From positions 1 through 32,962 of the forward strand of contig JAIPIN010000006.1 of the NCBI GenBank assembly GCA_021734665.1: DNA of 32,962 nucleotides, read 5' to 3'. Shown here piece by piece: positions 22,168 to 30,185 of this stretch (within the stretch, counting starts at the first letter, position 1; every line of letters begins with the position of its first letter). The notes beneath the pieces were generated by a model. That model saw only the letters and a list, made by a program, of their open reading frames with translations. It did no database searches and was not told the origin of the DNA. Source of the stretch: Kiritimatiellales bacterium. Lineage in GTDB: Bacteria; Patescibacteriota; Gracilibacteria; Peribacterales; Peribacteraceae. A program made the translations under genes and the position numbers.

Positions 22168-22548
22168 ATGGAACTACACACATTTGCTTACACCATCGGC
22201 GTACTCGAACTAATTATTTTTATTCCTGTTTTGGTATCTGGATCTAAGGCCGTTGCTTGGATGCAGACGTTCTCGAACAACGATATAGCTATGCGCAGTA
22301 TGGGATGTGTTTTAACAATTCTAGGCGCGCTAGTACTCGTTGGTGATTGGTCCATTGGAACAGATCCCGCTGGGCTTATTCGTTTGGTAGCATGGGCATG
22401 TGTAATCAAAGGGTTGTTTGCTAGCTGGAAGCCAAGTGTTCTAAGCAGGAACATGAAGCTCATGTCTAATGCTGGCATGCGTCCTGTAATTGGTGTTGTA
22501 GGTATTGCTATAGGAGCGGCGCTTATCTACGGAGCTGGATTGGTTTAG
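22168..22548 (+). CDS. hypothetical four-span membrane protein
   Basis: 126 residues with four hydrophobic segments (about 5-28, 45-60, 66-82 and 104-124) joined by short loops. The body resembles many small uncharacterised integral membrane proteins; no family is named with confidence. The start is fixed by a TATAAT box 8 nt upstream. It is followed by a strong hairpin and then by the DUF1622 membrane gene on the same strand. Confidence 0.7.
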   Translation: MELHTFAYTIGVLELIIFIPVLVSGSKAVAWMQTFSNNDIAMRSMGCVLTILGALVLVGDWSIGTDPAGLIRLVAWACVIKGLFASWKPSVLSRNMKLMSNAGMRPVIGVVGIAIGAALIYGAGLV

Positions 22549-22554
22549 AAGATT

Positions 22555-22594
22555 GCTAAATACCTACGTAGGTTAACGCCTGCGTAGGTTTAGC
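22555..22594. terminator. hairpin after the four-span membrane protein gene
   Basis: GCTAAA-t-ACCTACG pairs with CGTAGGT-TTAGC. No T-run follows on the plus strand. A second small hairpin gttatc/gataac lies just downstream (22597-22617). Confidence 0.5.
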
Positions 22595-22640
22595 GTGTTA
22601 TCGCGGCGTAGGATAACTGGAGAAAAAGGCCGTTTTACGC

Positions 22641-22646
22641 TATAAT
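22641..22646 (+). promoter_or_regulatory. TATAAT box before the DUF1622 gene
   Basis: Perfect TATAAT, 19 nt before the ATG at 22666, leaving a leader of about 12 nt without a Shine-Dalgarno. Confidence 0.5.
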
Positions 22647-22665
22647 AGAGTTGATACAAACATAT

Positions 22666-23031
22666 ATGGAAACAACAACACAAATCATTAATCTCCTAAT
22701 CATTAACCTTGAGTTTGTGAGTGATGCCATAGCATCAACTCTTGGATACATTGGAGTAGCAATTATTATTTATGGAGCACTAAAAGGATTTTTTCATTTC
22801 CTATATTCAGCTATTACTCGTGTAGGACATATACCGCATATTCGTATAGAGTTTGCAAAACATTTGTCACTTGGACTTGAGTTTCTTGTTGGAAAAGACA
22901 TCATTGGAACTATTGTTAATCCGTCTTGGGACGAGCTGGGTAAATTGGGAACGATTATTGTACTTAGAACAGTTGTTGCACTCTTCCTAGATTATGAATT
23001 AGAAAAGATGGAAAAGAATTTACAAAAATAA
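22666..23031 (+). CDS. DUF1622 family membrane protein
   Basis: 121 residues from ATG 22666 (the ORF track used a TTG five codons earlier). The DUF1622 signature is clear: 'IRIEFAKHLSLGLEFLVGKDIIGTIVNPSWDELGKLGTIIVLRTVVALFLDYELEKME'. Two or three membrane segments, the first at about 25-45. Members are widespread small membrane proteins of unknown function. The gene has its own TATAAT box. Confidence 0.9.
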   Translation: METTTQIINLLIINLEFVSDAIASTLGYIGVAIIIYGALKGFFHFLYSAITRVGHIPHIRIEFAKHLSLGLEFLVGKDIIGTIVNPSWDELGKLGTIIVLRTVVALFLDYELEKMEKNLQK

Positions 23032-23119
23032 GGAATCCCCTTTTTGGTTTTGTTAAGCGAAATAATTTTTTTGTAACAACACTACACAATGCAGTGTAAC
23101 TTTTCGCACGTTCTTATAG

Positions 23120-23147
23120 TTGAAATCTTGGTGTACGTCTGTACACT
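23120..23147 (+). promoter_or_regulatory. promoter of the 78-aa gene (leaderless)
   Basis: TTGAAA, 16-bp spacer, TACACT, ending 6 nt before the ATG at 23154. Confidence 0.6.
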
Positions 23148-23153
23148 GCAAAT

Positions 23154-23390
23154 ATGCAAACAGAGATGATTATTCCTCGGCTTGAGTCTCCTTCCAGAGT
23201 GACAATTGATTGGTCCAAAGAGAAGGAATTAAAAGTTGATGTACTACTTGAGTGGTTGCGTTTGTATCCTAGAAAGCACGATATACATGTGTATTTGCCA
23301 TCTATGCGCAAAAGGTCTGATCATCCAAGGCTTCAAAATACGTTGCAGCAGTTGGGGTGCACTGTGACTGCGAGGATGTGCAGGGTATAA
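23154..23390 (+). CDS. hypothetical protein (78 aa)
   Basis: 78 residues, basic, beginning MQTEMIIPRLESPSRVTIDW and containing ELKVDVLLEWLRLYPRKHDIHVYLP. No family is recognised. It is supported as a real gene mainly by the good promoter (TTGAAA-16-TACACT) placed exactly as for other leaderless genes here and by the balanced composition. It is followed by a gene-free stretch of about 400 bp with an RNA candidate. Confidence 0.55.
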   Translation: MQTEMIIPRLESPSRVTIDWSKEKELKVDVLLEWLRLYPRKHDIHVYLPSMRKRSDHPRLQNTLQQLGCTVTARMCRV

Positions 23391-23403
23391 GTGGTGTAAT
23401 GGT

Positions 23404-23431
23404 TTGACAGTAAAGTAAAGCTGAGTAGACT
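23404..23431 (+). promoter_or_regulatory. near-consensus promoter of RNA candidate C
   Basis: TTGACA, 16-bp spacer, TAGACT. The best -35 in the window, with no start codon in leaderless position behind it. Confidence 0.6.
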
Positions 23432-23437
23432 TTTGCT

Positions 23438-23774
23438 ATCTTGTTCATTTCTATTATAAGTTCATAAACGTGACAGTGTTTTTTTGCTTTCAAACTAACC
23501 TCTTGTAAAAAGGAGTCGCCAATCGAAAAGCGAATTCATTGTTTTGTCTTTAGCAGACTGAGCACTAGGAACAGGACCTAGGCTTTGCTCGGCCTCGTGA
23601 GCAACTAGAAGGCTTTCTTGGGGTAACGGACGCGTTATGTTCTGTAATTAGGCACTTAGGGTGCCCGAGTCTATCTCCAGTGCGGAAGGTCCAATGTGGA
23701 GATGAGACGCATAAATGAACAGTTCCGAGGGTCGGCTTCTAGAAACGCATTTGCGTTTCTTCAAGCCCTCCCTC
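23438..23774 (+). ncRNA. structured RNA candidate C (about 340 nt) or long leader
   Basis: Follows a near-consensus promoter in a gene-free stretch. Contains ggcac/gtgcc, a 7-bp ATCTCCA/TGGAGAT stem and a 48-nt end hairpin (23727-23774) built from GAGGG/CCCTC, GGCTT/AAGCC and GAAACGCA/TGCGTTTC with symmetric internal loops. No T-run follows the last hairpin, so it could instead be a leader of the lipoprotein gene, which however has its own -10. No known family is recognised. Confidence 0.5.
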
Positions 23775-23785
23775 GCTGTTTAATG

Positions 23786-23791
23786 TACAAT
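23786..23791 (+). promoter_or_regulatory. -10 box of the lipoprotein gene (leaderless)
   Basis: TGTACAAT, the hexamer TACAAT ending 6 nt before the ATG at 23798. Confidence 0.5.
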
Positions 23792-23797
23792 CAATTC

Positions 23798-24295
23798 ATG
23801 AAACGATTGATGTTTATTTGTGGCGCATTACTTATAAGTGGATGTTCTCCTAAGAATGAATCCCCTCCTCTGCAGGCGAGTTATATAATTCCTTTGTATT
23901 CGCATGCTGTTTGGTCGCAGCCTTTAGAATCTGAACGTACATTTGAATGGGAAGGAGAACTTACCACAGTTCAAGGGCGTGAGGTCACTGGTACGTATGA
24001 AGAAGGTGTTCAGAACTCACTGCAGTACAGTGATATGGAGTTTGCAGATGAAGATTTTTGGAAGTATTACTTAGGAGAAGATACGCTCAAGCTAAGTGGC
24101 TTTGATACGATATTTATAGAGGAAGAAGATTACGATCGGCAGTTTGTTGGCCTGCGTGACGAAGCAGGGCATGTGCTTCTTCTTTCTAACATTATTGATT
24201 TTGATGTAAATATTGCATTCGCTCCAGAGTGCCCGTGCACATACACGTTTACGATATTTACTAATGATGAAAGAGTGGTACTTGAGAGTGAATAG
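23798..24295 (+). CDS. putative lipoprotein
   Basis: 165 residues from ATG 23798. The N-terminus MKRLMFICGALLISGCSP is a short lipoprotein signal with lipobox LISGC, so the mature protein would be lipid-anchored outside the membrane. The rest is acidic and likely all-beta (EGELTTVQGREVTGTYEEG, FTIFTNDERVVLESE) with no recognised family. The longer ORF-track start at 23696 would begin inside the RNA candidate and bury the signal peptide, so it is rejected. Confidence 0.75.
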   Translation: MKRLMFICGALLISGCSPKNESPPLQASYIIPLYSHAVWSQPLESERTFEWEGELTTVQGREVTGTYEEGVQNSLQYSDMEFADEDFWKYYLGEDTLKLSGFDTIFIEEEDYDRQFVGLRDEAGHVLLLSNIIDFDVNIAFAPECPCTYTFTIFTNDERVVLESE

Positions 24296-24344
24296 TTAAG
24301 ACGATATATAGAATGGATAGATTTGCATTCAACGAAAAGGAACT

Positions 24345-24350
24345 TACAAT
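24345..24350 (+). promoter_or_regulatory. -10 box of the GIY-YIG gene (leaderless)
   Basis: TTACAAT, the hexamer TACAAT ending 8 nt before the ATG at 24359. Confidence 0.5.
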
Positions 24351-24358
24351 CAGACGCT

Positions 24359-24667
24359 ATGTTTGATTACTACGTCTACATCGTACGTTGTATAGATCAC
24401 AGCTATTACACAGGCATTACTAATGATTATGAACGAAGATTAACAGAGCATAATTTAGGACATGATTCTAAATCCTATACATACTCACGTAGGCCAGTAG
24501 AGCTATTATATGTTGCACAATTCAATGATGTTAATGATGCAATTGCATGGGAAAAGCGTGTCAAACGGTGGAGTAGAAAGAAGAAAGAAGCGTTAATTAA
24601 CAGGGATTATGATCAGTTGCCAAGGTTATCTAAGAAAATATTTAATAAGCACAACTTGTCATCCTGA
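24359..24667 (+). CDS. GIY-YIG nuclease domain protein (UPF0213/YhbQ-like)
   Basis: 102 residues from ATG 24359. Single GIY-YIG domain: YYVYIVRCIDHSYYTGITNDYERRLTEHN carries the two motif halves (YVYI, YTGIT) and the following Arg, and 'AIAWEKRVKRWSRKKKEALI' has the conserved Glu. Such small stand-alone proteins are nucleases of unclear cellular role. The earlier ORF-track start is rejected because the family begins at this MFDYYVY and a -10 box sits 8 nt upstream. The stop codon lies within a MITE-like repeat (R3), so the last residues NLSS may derive from the repeat. Confidence 0.9.
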   Translation: MFDYYVYIVRCIDHSYYTGITNDYERRLTEHNLGHDSKSYTYSRRPVELLYVAQFNDVNDAIAWEKRVKRWSRKKKEALINRDYDQLPRLSKKIFNKHNLSS

Positions 24668-24753
24668 GTGCCCCGCCGGTCGCGCTTCGATACGCCCTTC
24701 GCTTCACTCAGGGCTACTCAGCATGACACGGCGGGGTGTATCGAAGGGTGACA
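24657..24753 (+). repeat. MITE-like palindromic repeat, copy R3
   Basis: tgtcatcctgagtgccccgc... to ...tatcgaagggtgaca, nearly identical to R1 over the middle part. Its first bases provide the stop codon of the GIY-YIG gene. Confidence 0.85.
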
Positions 24754-24787
24754 CCAAGTAATAACTTACTCACAATGACAATTGTTA

Positions 24788-25933
24788 CTACATCATTATC
24801 CTCAAAAACTTCCTCTTCCCTACCTTACAAATCCCCTCTTCTGCTTTTGCATCGATGGATTTAACAGGTTTGTCGTTCAATTTAACTCCTCCTTGTTCAA
24901 TTACTCTCCTAGCATCAGATTTGGAAGCAACCAGCTTATTATCAACAATCACATCAATTAATGGTGTTCCTTTTTTCACTTTTACTTCAGGAATATCATC
25001 GGGTAGTTCTTTGCCTTTAAATACTTTATCAAATGCTTCTGCCGCTTGTTGGGCTTTCTTCTCTCCGTGATAGAGAGTAGTAATCTCCAGAGCTAGGCGT
25101 GCTTTAGCGGTGCGCGGATCACCTTTAACAATCTTTTTAACTTCATTCAAAGATACATCGGTACAACATTCAAAATACTTCTCCATTAGGTCATCATTAA
25201 CGGACATTACTTTGCCGTACATATCGTTTGGTTCATCATCTATGTAAATACAGTTGCCGTATGTTTTACTCATTTTGCGACCGTCTGTTCCTTCTAAAAG
25301 TTTGGTAGTTAGAACGAACTTCTCGCGTTTTCCGAGTGCTTTCTGAAGTGTTTTACCACATAGCATATTAAATAGCTGATCGTTGCCTCCCATTTCGCAA
25401 TCTACATCTAGTATTACAGAATCGTATCCGACCATAAGTGGATACAGGAATTCGTGTAGGCCAATTGGGCTCTCTTTTTTGATGCGTTCTTTGAACATAT
25501 CTCGCTGAATCATTTGCTGCACAGTAAAGTTGCTGGCTAGTTTTACTATTTCATCAAACTTAAGTTTCTCTAGCCACTTGTGGTTGTATACGACCTTAAC
25601 CTTTTTGAAATCTAAAATCTTTGCCGCCTGCTTTTTGTAGGATTTAAAGTTTTTTTCTACTTGTTTCTTGGTCAAAGGCTCTCGCATTGCATCTTGTCCT
25701 GATGGGTCCCCTATCATCGCTGTGAAGCTACCAATTAAGAAAATTACTTCGTGCCCAGCATCTGCAAAAGCTTTGAATTTTCTGAGTGGTACAGAATGTC
25801 CCAAATGGATCTTGGATCCTGTGGGATCTATTCCCCAGTAGATACGGATAGGTTTTTTGGCTTTCAGCTTCTTTTCTGCCAAAGCCTTAGGGACTACTTC
25901 TTCTACTGCGCGAGTTAGGAGATCATTATTCAT
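24788..25933 (-). CDS. tyrS: tyrosyl-tRNA synthetase
   Basis: Charges tRNA-Tyr. 381 residues. Class I signatures: HLGH (43-46) and KMSKT (220-224, KMSKS equivalent), with GGNDQLFN for tyrosine/tRNA recognition and 'GSFTAMIGDPSG' typical of bacterial TyrRS. The C-terminal S4 RNA-binding domain is present (LVASKSDARRVIEQGGVKLN). The arrangement matches the TyrZ/type-2 group (about 400 residues). Divergent from the rluA-family gene 48 bp away. The start is supported by an extended -10, TGCTATCCT, ending 7 nt upstream. Confidence 0.97.
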   Translation of the reverse strand: MNNDLLTRAVEEVVPKALAEKKLKAKKPIRIYWGIDPTGSKIHLGHSVPLRKFKAFADAGHEVIFLIGSFTAMIGDPSGQDAMREPLTKKQVEKNFKSYKKQAAKILDFKKVKVVYNHKWLEKLKFDEIVKLASNFTVQQMIQRDMFKERIKKESPIGLHEFLYPLMVGYDSVILDVDCEMGGNDQLFNMLCGKTLQKALGKREKFVLTTKLLEGTDGRKMSKTYGNCIYIDDEPNDMYGKVMSVNDDLMEKYFECCTDVSLNEVKKIVKGDPRTAKARLALEITTLYHGEKKAQQAAEAFDKVFKGKELPDDIPEVKVKKGTPLIDVIVDNKLVASKSDARRVIEQGGVKLNDKPVKSIDAKAEEGICKVGKRKFLRIMM

Positions 25934-25940
25934 GGCTCAA

Positions 25941-25949
25941 AGGATAGCA
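25941..25949 (-). promoter_or_regulatory. extended -10 (TGCTATCCT) of tyrS
   Basis: On the minus strand TGC-TATCCT ends 7 nt before the tyrS ATG; no Shine-Dalgarno. Confidence 0.5.
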
Positions 25950-25967
25950 CAAATGATTCGAAAGAGG

Positions 25968-25973
25968 CACAAT
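25968..25973 (+). promoter_or_regulatory. possible -10 (CACAAT) of the rluA-family gene
   Basis: CACAAT ends 8 nt before the ATG. A GAGGAGG also lies here but only 1 nt from the ATG, too close to act as a normal Shine-Dalgarno. Confidence 0.35.
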
Positions 25974-25981
25974 GAGGAGGT

Positions 25982-26917
25982 ATGGCTGAATATGAATCTT
26001 CATCTACAGGCCGATTAGATTTATTCCTTTCTGGGCAAAATGGCATCTTGAGCCGAGCAAAGGCGCAAAAAATCATAAAAGATGGACATGTTCAGGTTAA
26101 TGGAAAGGTAATAACCAAGGTGGCATTTATACTAAAAGAAGGAGATAAAATCTTTGTTGTAGATATTGGTGAAAGTGGCAAAAGGGATGGTGGTTTGGAA
26201 CCTACAGATCTAGGTTTAGAAATATTGTACGAAGACGAAGCCTGCATGGTTATCAATAAGCCAGCGGGCTTTGCAGTGCACCCTGCAAGTTCTATGGAAA
26301 AGGGAGAAAAAACTATATTGCATGGTATTGCATTTATATTTGGTGAACTTGATATTCGATTTTCTCCGGATGCTGTTTTGGTGCATAGGTTAGATAAAGA
26401 GACAACTGGATGTTTGTTGATTGCAAAAACTACTCAGGCACATGCTGCATTACAAAAACAATTCGAAGAACGTACTGTATCCAAAAAGTATCTAGCTCTT
26501 GTTGCAGGAGCGCCTCAGCCTGCCAATGCAACTATAGATGCTCCAATTGGTAGAAATTTGATGCAACGTACAATGATGTCTATTTTTAAGACCAGTAAAA
26601 GCCGTGACGCAAAAACAACTTATAGAACCATTAAAGCTAATGAGGATTCGGCTTTGATTGAATGTGATTTGCATACAGGAAGAACTCATCAAGTGCGTGT
26701 GCATTTAAGTTCTATTGGTCACCCTATTCTTGGGGATCCTAAATACAAATCCCCTCTTAGTGTAGAGGTTACAGAAGAATATGAGATAGAAGGACTTTGT
26801 TTGCATGCTTGGAAACTCTCTTTTGTTACTCCTGATTTGAATATTAAAGTAAGTACAGAGGCATCGCTTCCCCCCTTGCTTATAAAGGCATTGGAGAGAG
26901 TTGGAATAGATTTATAA
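25982..26917 (+). CDS. RluA/RluD-family pseudouridine synthase
   Basis: 311 residues. N-terminal S4 domain (about 10-65: GRLDLFLSGQNGILSRAKAQKIIKDGHVQVNGK) and catalytic domain with the RluA motif HRLDKETTG (135-143, catalytic Asp138), 'INKPAGFAVHP', 'KKYLALV' and the late 'LHTGRTHQVRVHLSSIGHPILGDPKY'. The layout matches RluD (positions 1911/1915/1917 of 23S rRNA), but RluC-type targets cannot be excluded. Divergent from tyrS. Its 3' end is followed by an inverted MITE-like repeat. Confidence 0.93.
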   Translation: MAEYESSSTGRLDLFLSGQNGILSRAKAQKIIKDGHVQVNGKVITKVAFILKEGDKIFVVDIGESGKRDGGLEPTDLGLEILYEDEACMVINKPAGFAVHPASSMEKGEKTILHGIAFIFGELDIRFSPDAVLVHRLDKETTGCLLIAKTTQAHAALQKQFEERTVSKKYLALVAGAPQPANATIDAPIGRNLMQRTMMSIFKTSKSRDAKTTYRTIKANEDSALIECDLHTGRTHQVRVHLSSIGHPILGDPKYKSPLSVEVTEEYEIEGLCLHAWKLSFVTPDLNIKVSTEASLPPLLIKALERVGIDL

Positions 26918-26922
26918 CTCGG

Positions 26923-27028
26923 TGTCATCCTTCGATACACCACAGTGTCACACTGAGTGCACTGAGCACGAGCGTAGCGAGTGGTTCAGTGCGTATCGAA
27001 GTGCGACACGGTGGCACTCAGGATGACA
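26923..27028 (-). repeat. MITE-like palindromic repeat, divergent inverted copy R4
   Basis: Perfect 8-bp termini TGTCATCC...GGATGACA. Its sequence aligns with the reverse complement of R3 (ttcgatacacc..., ...cgtatcgaagtgcgac, ...ggcactcaggatgaca). The middle differs. Confidence 0.75.
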
Positions 27029-27065
27029 TGTAGGAGTTGTTATTTATTTAATGAAGATTCAATTG

Positions 27066-27097
27066 GCAGTTAGCATGTTAGCTAATTAGCTAACTGC
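27066..27097. repeat. gcagttagc/gctaactgc palindrome
   Basis: gcagttagc pairs with gctaactgc around gctaattagc, itself self-complementary. It lies between the converging rluA-family and FecR-like genes and may stop transcription from both. Confidence 0.55.
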
Positions 27098-27113
27098 TAA
27101 TAGGCTAATTGCT

Positions 27114-28859
27114 TTATAGGCTCTGTGGATCCAGACGCACGGTATATTCCATCTCATCTAGTATCTTGCCTTCGCTATCGCGAGCAACAATGTGATATAT
27201 GTTTGTTCCACGACGTAAAGTGAATAGCTTTGTATCTGCAATATAGTTCCAGAATCCTCTTCCAGGTTCATATAGTTGCAAACGGTAGTCGTTTACCCAA
27301 ACACTATTTGTATTATCGGATACAACACCTTCGATTAGCAGTTCTGTTCCTGTGGCTGCATGGAATGTGCCTTCTGTTGGACCTACCACTTTAAGTGATC
27401 CAGGGAGTAGTGGAACATTGTTAGGAAGAACATCAGATGTGGTTATGTTCTCCAATCCTGTGGATTCCTCTTTGTCATCAGAAGGTTCTGCATCACCCTC
27501 TGCTATTACCCCCTCTTCTCCTTCTCCTAGGATAATTGTAAGCACTGCAGGCTCACTTCTGTAACCACCACGATTTATTGCGACTACGTTGTAAATATTT
27601 TTTCCTGGTTGGAAGTTATCTAGTTTTACGTTGGCTAGATATGTCCATGAATCATCACCAGGATTAAAGAGTTGTAGTCTGTAATCATTTACCTCTATTC
27701 CAACTACTTCCTTAGAAGCTTTACCTTTGATCTCTAGAGTTTCTTCAGAGGTCAGATATGTTTGCCCATCAGATGCTGGAGATGTAATTACTGGAGGTTC
27801 AGGAGGTTTGCGATCTCGGCGAATTGTACGACGCACTTCTTCCTCTACTGTTCCATCTGAGGCTAGTGCTTCTATCACAATGTCTACTTCATCATTGTCC
27901 GGTAGTGCCATGTCTTGCGCAAAAGTAGATTTAGCTTCGTCTACGGCAACAATGTATCCGTTGATACGAACACTACTTACACTCTTCCCAACGGAACCTG
28001 CTACGCGCACAGTACTGGATTGAATCTGTGCACCATCTTGCGGTTCTGTAACGAGCAAAATTTCATCAATGGGGATAGCTGGTTCAACTGGCTCTATATT
28101 TGAAGTCATTTGTCTCTTAGCATGAGATGCACGGCTTTCTTCTACGAATGTTGGACGCATAATCAAAGGATCCAATGGTTTGCGGTATCTGTAAGGATCG
28201 CCAGTGATAATTGTTTGATCAGGAACAGAAAGTTGTTGGCCTTCTCCTATCAAAATAGGTTCATCTCTTCCTGTTAGCCACACACTTGCTCCAAGTCCAT
28301 CAGCAGAAAACACAACAATAGATGTTGTAGATATAATTGCCTCTGTTCTAGCAGGTAGCATCAGCTTTAAATTTGGTGTTACTACTTGGCGGATAATGCT
28401 GCCAGAAAATGTAGTTATTGTTGGAGTGGCAATCCAAATATTACCTTTAGTCAGTTCTAGTGAGAGAACAGATTCTTCTGCCCCTTTTGCGCTATCTGTA
28501 ATTAAGACTTCGCTTCTTTCGTCTAATCGCACATTTGTATCATCAAAATAAGAAAGAACCGCAAAAGCTCTACCTGAGGTTTCTATTCTGTCATCGGGAT
28601 ATAATTTTAGATCATTATCTGCACGTTTCATTTCTTTACCTTCTATAGAAACGCTCACAGTCCCTTGTCCTTCTATAGATAGTAAAACTGAATTTTGACG
28701 TACATCATTGCCAACTCCAAAGAATCGTAGAACCTTTGTACCAAGAATGAACAGCGAAAGGCCTAAAAGAAGCAGTATGACCATTCTTCCAACCATTGAT
28801 GTGACTGGAGAGGCTTGGGCTAATGCATAAGATCCACGGCGATGGCGGCGGTTTAACAT
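27114..28859 (-). CDS. membrane-anchored FecR-like/Ig-like repeat surface protein
   Basis: 581 residues. A short basic N-terminus, one membrane segment (about 25-45), then a FecR-like domain (about 70-200: 'DDRIETSGRAFAVLSYFDDTNVRLDERSEVLI') followed by three Ig-like beta domains (about 262-345, 350-440 and 485-575). The last two share a repeat: VNDYRLQLFNPGDDSWTYLA and VNDYRLQLYEPGRGFWNYIA, each followed by 'GtNIYh/nvVA'. The domains are probably outside the cell. It precedes, on the same strand, no gene; the PilB-like gene lies upstream across a 168-bp TTAAC-rich element. A role in surface display or the pilus-type machinery is a guess. Its start codon lies inside that element. Confidence 0.8.
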   Translation of the reverse strand: MLNRRHRRGSYALAQASPVTSMVGRMVILLLLGLSLFILGTKVLRFFGVGNDVRQNSVLLSIEGQGTVSVSIEGKEMKRADNDLKLYPDDRIETSGRAFAVLSYFDDTNVRLDERSEVLITDSAKGAEESVLSLELTKGNIWIATPTITTFSGSIIRQVVTPNLKLMLPARTEAIISTTSIVVFSADGLGASVWLTGRDEPILIGEGQQLSVPDQTIITGDPYRYRKPLDPLIMRPTFVEESRASHAKRQMTSNIEPVEPAIPIDEILLVTEPQDGAQIQSSTVRVAGSVGKSVSSVRINGYIVAVDEAKSTFAQDMALPDNDEVDIVIEALASDGTVEEEVRRTIRRDRKPPEPPVITSPASDGQTYLTSEETLEIKGKASKEVVGIEVNDYRLQLFNPGDDSWTYLANVKLDNFQPGKNIYNVVAINRGGYRSEPAVLTIILGEGEEGVIAEGDAEPSDDKEESTGLENITTSDVLPNNVPLLPGSLKVVGPTEGTFHAATGTELLIEGVVSDNTNSVWVNDYRLQLYEPGRGFWNYIADTKLFTLRRGTNIYHIVARDSEGKILDEMEYTVRLDPQSL

Positions 28860-29025
28860 TTGACAATTAACAGTTAACAGCTAACAAAGGAAAGTTACTA
28901 TACGCCTATTTCTCATGTCGCAATAGTCGATTGTTACATGCCAAATGTCAAATGTCTCAAATAAATTCTTATAACTGTAAAACGACTATCGCCTGTTAAT
29001 TGTTAATAGTTAACTGTTAAATGTT
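28855..29025. repeat. TTAAC-rich MITE-like element
   Basis: aacatttgacaattaacagt on the left and, reading the other strand from the right, aacatttaacagttaactat are matching terminal inverted repeats of 26-33 bp. The body has no ORF. The left terminus contains the ATG of the FecR-like gene. cttatctc-free middle shows no known structure. Similar words occur at 15257. Confidence 0.55.
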
Positions 29026-29027
29026 GT

Positions 29028-30131
29028 TTAAACACTTACCCTCATAACCTCAGAAGCCGAGGTTACTCCATCCTTTATATAACTCTCACCCCATTCACGC
29101 ATTAGCCTATACCCCTCTTTTTTGGCCTGTTCTTCTAAAGTCATAGCTGTTTCATTTAGCAGAATCTGCTCTCTTATATCTGGTGTAATTATCAAAAGCT
29201 CCGGAAGAGCTATCTGCCCATCATAAGTACTATGATCCAGAGGATCGCAATCTGCTCCCTCTTTCTTACATTCATCACTTAACGTGCGCACAAGCCTTTG
29301 TGCGAGTATCGCGCGCAGAGATGGTGCAAATGTATAAGGGCTTACTCCCATAGAGAGCAACCTAGGAATGGCTTCTATAGCTGAGTTTGTATGCAGCGTA
29401 GATAGTACTAAGTGTCCTGTAAGAGCTGCATCGATTGCTGTTTGTGCGGTTTCTAGATCACGTATCTCCCCTACAAGAATTACATCTGGGTCGTGACGTA
29501 GGATGGATCTTAAACCGCTCGAGAATGTGTAATCATGCTCTTCGTCTACTTGGCTTTGAACAATTCCAGTTAGCTCATACTCAATTGGATTTTCCAATGT
29601 GATTATGTTCCTTTCTTTTCCAATAATAGTTTGCAGCAATGCGTACAGAGTAGTGGTTTTTCCTGATCCTGTAGGACCTGTTACAAGAATGAGGCCATTA
29701 GGAAGCTGCACTAGATCAGCAAGGCTATCGCGAATTTCCTTTGGGAATCCAAGTGTTTCTAAAGATACAATCCCCTTCTGAGGATCTAAAAGACGAAGTG
29801 TAAATGTTTCGCCAAACCTAGTTGGGATAGAAGCAACACGAATGTTAACAGTGCGACCTGGGGCTTCGAATGTGTACTGTCCATCCTGAGGAACATTAGT
29901 GATGTTGAGTTTTAACTTAGAAGAAAATTTTACGCGCCGAACAAGCTGAATGTAATTTTTGACTGAGATTTGTCCCAGCGATTGTAAAACGCCATGTAAG
30001 CGAACCTCAAGACGAACGAATTCTTTTTCTGGAGAAAAGTGAATATCAGATATCCCTTCTGCAACGCTGTAGAGCTCAAGTTCCTTCAGAAGTGAAGTGC
30101 CGTCCATCTGTTCCCATTTATTTTCACTCAT
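29028..30131 (-). CDS. PilB/GspE-type secretion or pilus ATPase
   Basis: 367 residues, a hexameric P-loop ATPase of the type II/IV pilus-secretion family. Walker A GPTGSGKTT (152-160), Asp box 'ITLENPIEYEL', Walker B ILVGEIRDLETA and the His box LSTLHTNSAIEAIPRL are all present, as is the N2 domain ('SDIHFSPE...VRLEVRLHGVLQ'). The N1 domain of full PilB (about 150 residues) is absent, and of the four zinc Cys only two appear (ECKKEGADC). It is a short PilB/GspE rather than PilT, though PilT-like use is possible. Divergent from the PBP gene; -10 TGGTAAAAT ends 6 nt before the ATG. Confidence 0.88.
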   Translation of the reverse strand: MSENKWEQMDGTSLLKELELYSVAEGISDIHFSPEKEFVRLEVRLHGVLQSLGQISVKNYIQLVRRVKFSSKLKLNITNVPQDGQYTFEAPGRTVNIRVASIPTRFGETFTLRLLDPQKGIVSLETLGFPKEIRDSLADLVQLPNGLILVTGPTGSGKTTTLYALLQTIIGKERNIITLENPIEYELTGIVQSQVDEEHDYTFSSGLRSILRHDPDVILVGEIRDLETAQTAIDAALTGHLVLSTLHTNSAIEAIPRLLSMGVSPYTFAPSLRAILAQRLVRTLSDECKKEGADCDPLDHSTYDGQIALPELLIITPDIREQILLNETAMTLEEQAKKEGYRLMREWGESYIKDGVTSASEVMRVSV

Positions 30132-30137
30132 CAGGCT

Positions 30138-30146
30138 ATTTTACCA
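30138..30146 (-). promoter_or_regulatory. extended -10 (TGGTAAAAT) of the PilB-like gene
   Basis: On the minus strand TGG-TAAAAT ends 6 nt before the ATG at 30131, the leaderless layout. Confidence 0.6.
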
Positions 30147-30185
30147 TATTATGGCTTTTAATGGAACTGCTTGATTTCGTTGCTC

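Noticed and set aside
23660-23700. ctccagtgcggaaggtccaatg as SRP RNA
   Set aside because: A GGAA-like loop is present, but the conserved AGCAG side of the SRP domain is missing.
15287-24753. Repeats as a CRISPR array
   Set aside because: The copies are dispersed over kilobases, palindromic and not separated by uniform spacers; no cas gene is present.
25974-25981. GAGGAGG as Shine-Dalgarno of the rluA-family gene
   Set aside because: It lies 1 nt from the ATG, too close for normal pairing, and no other gene here has such a site.
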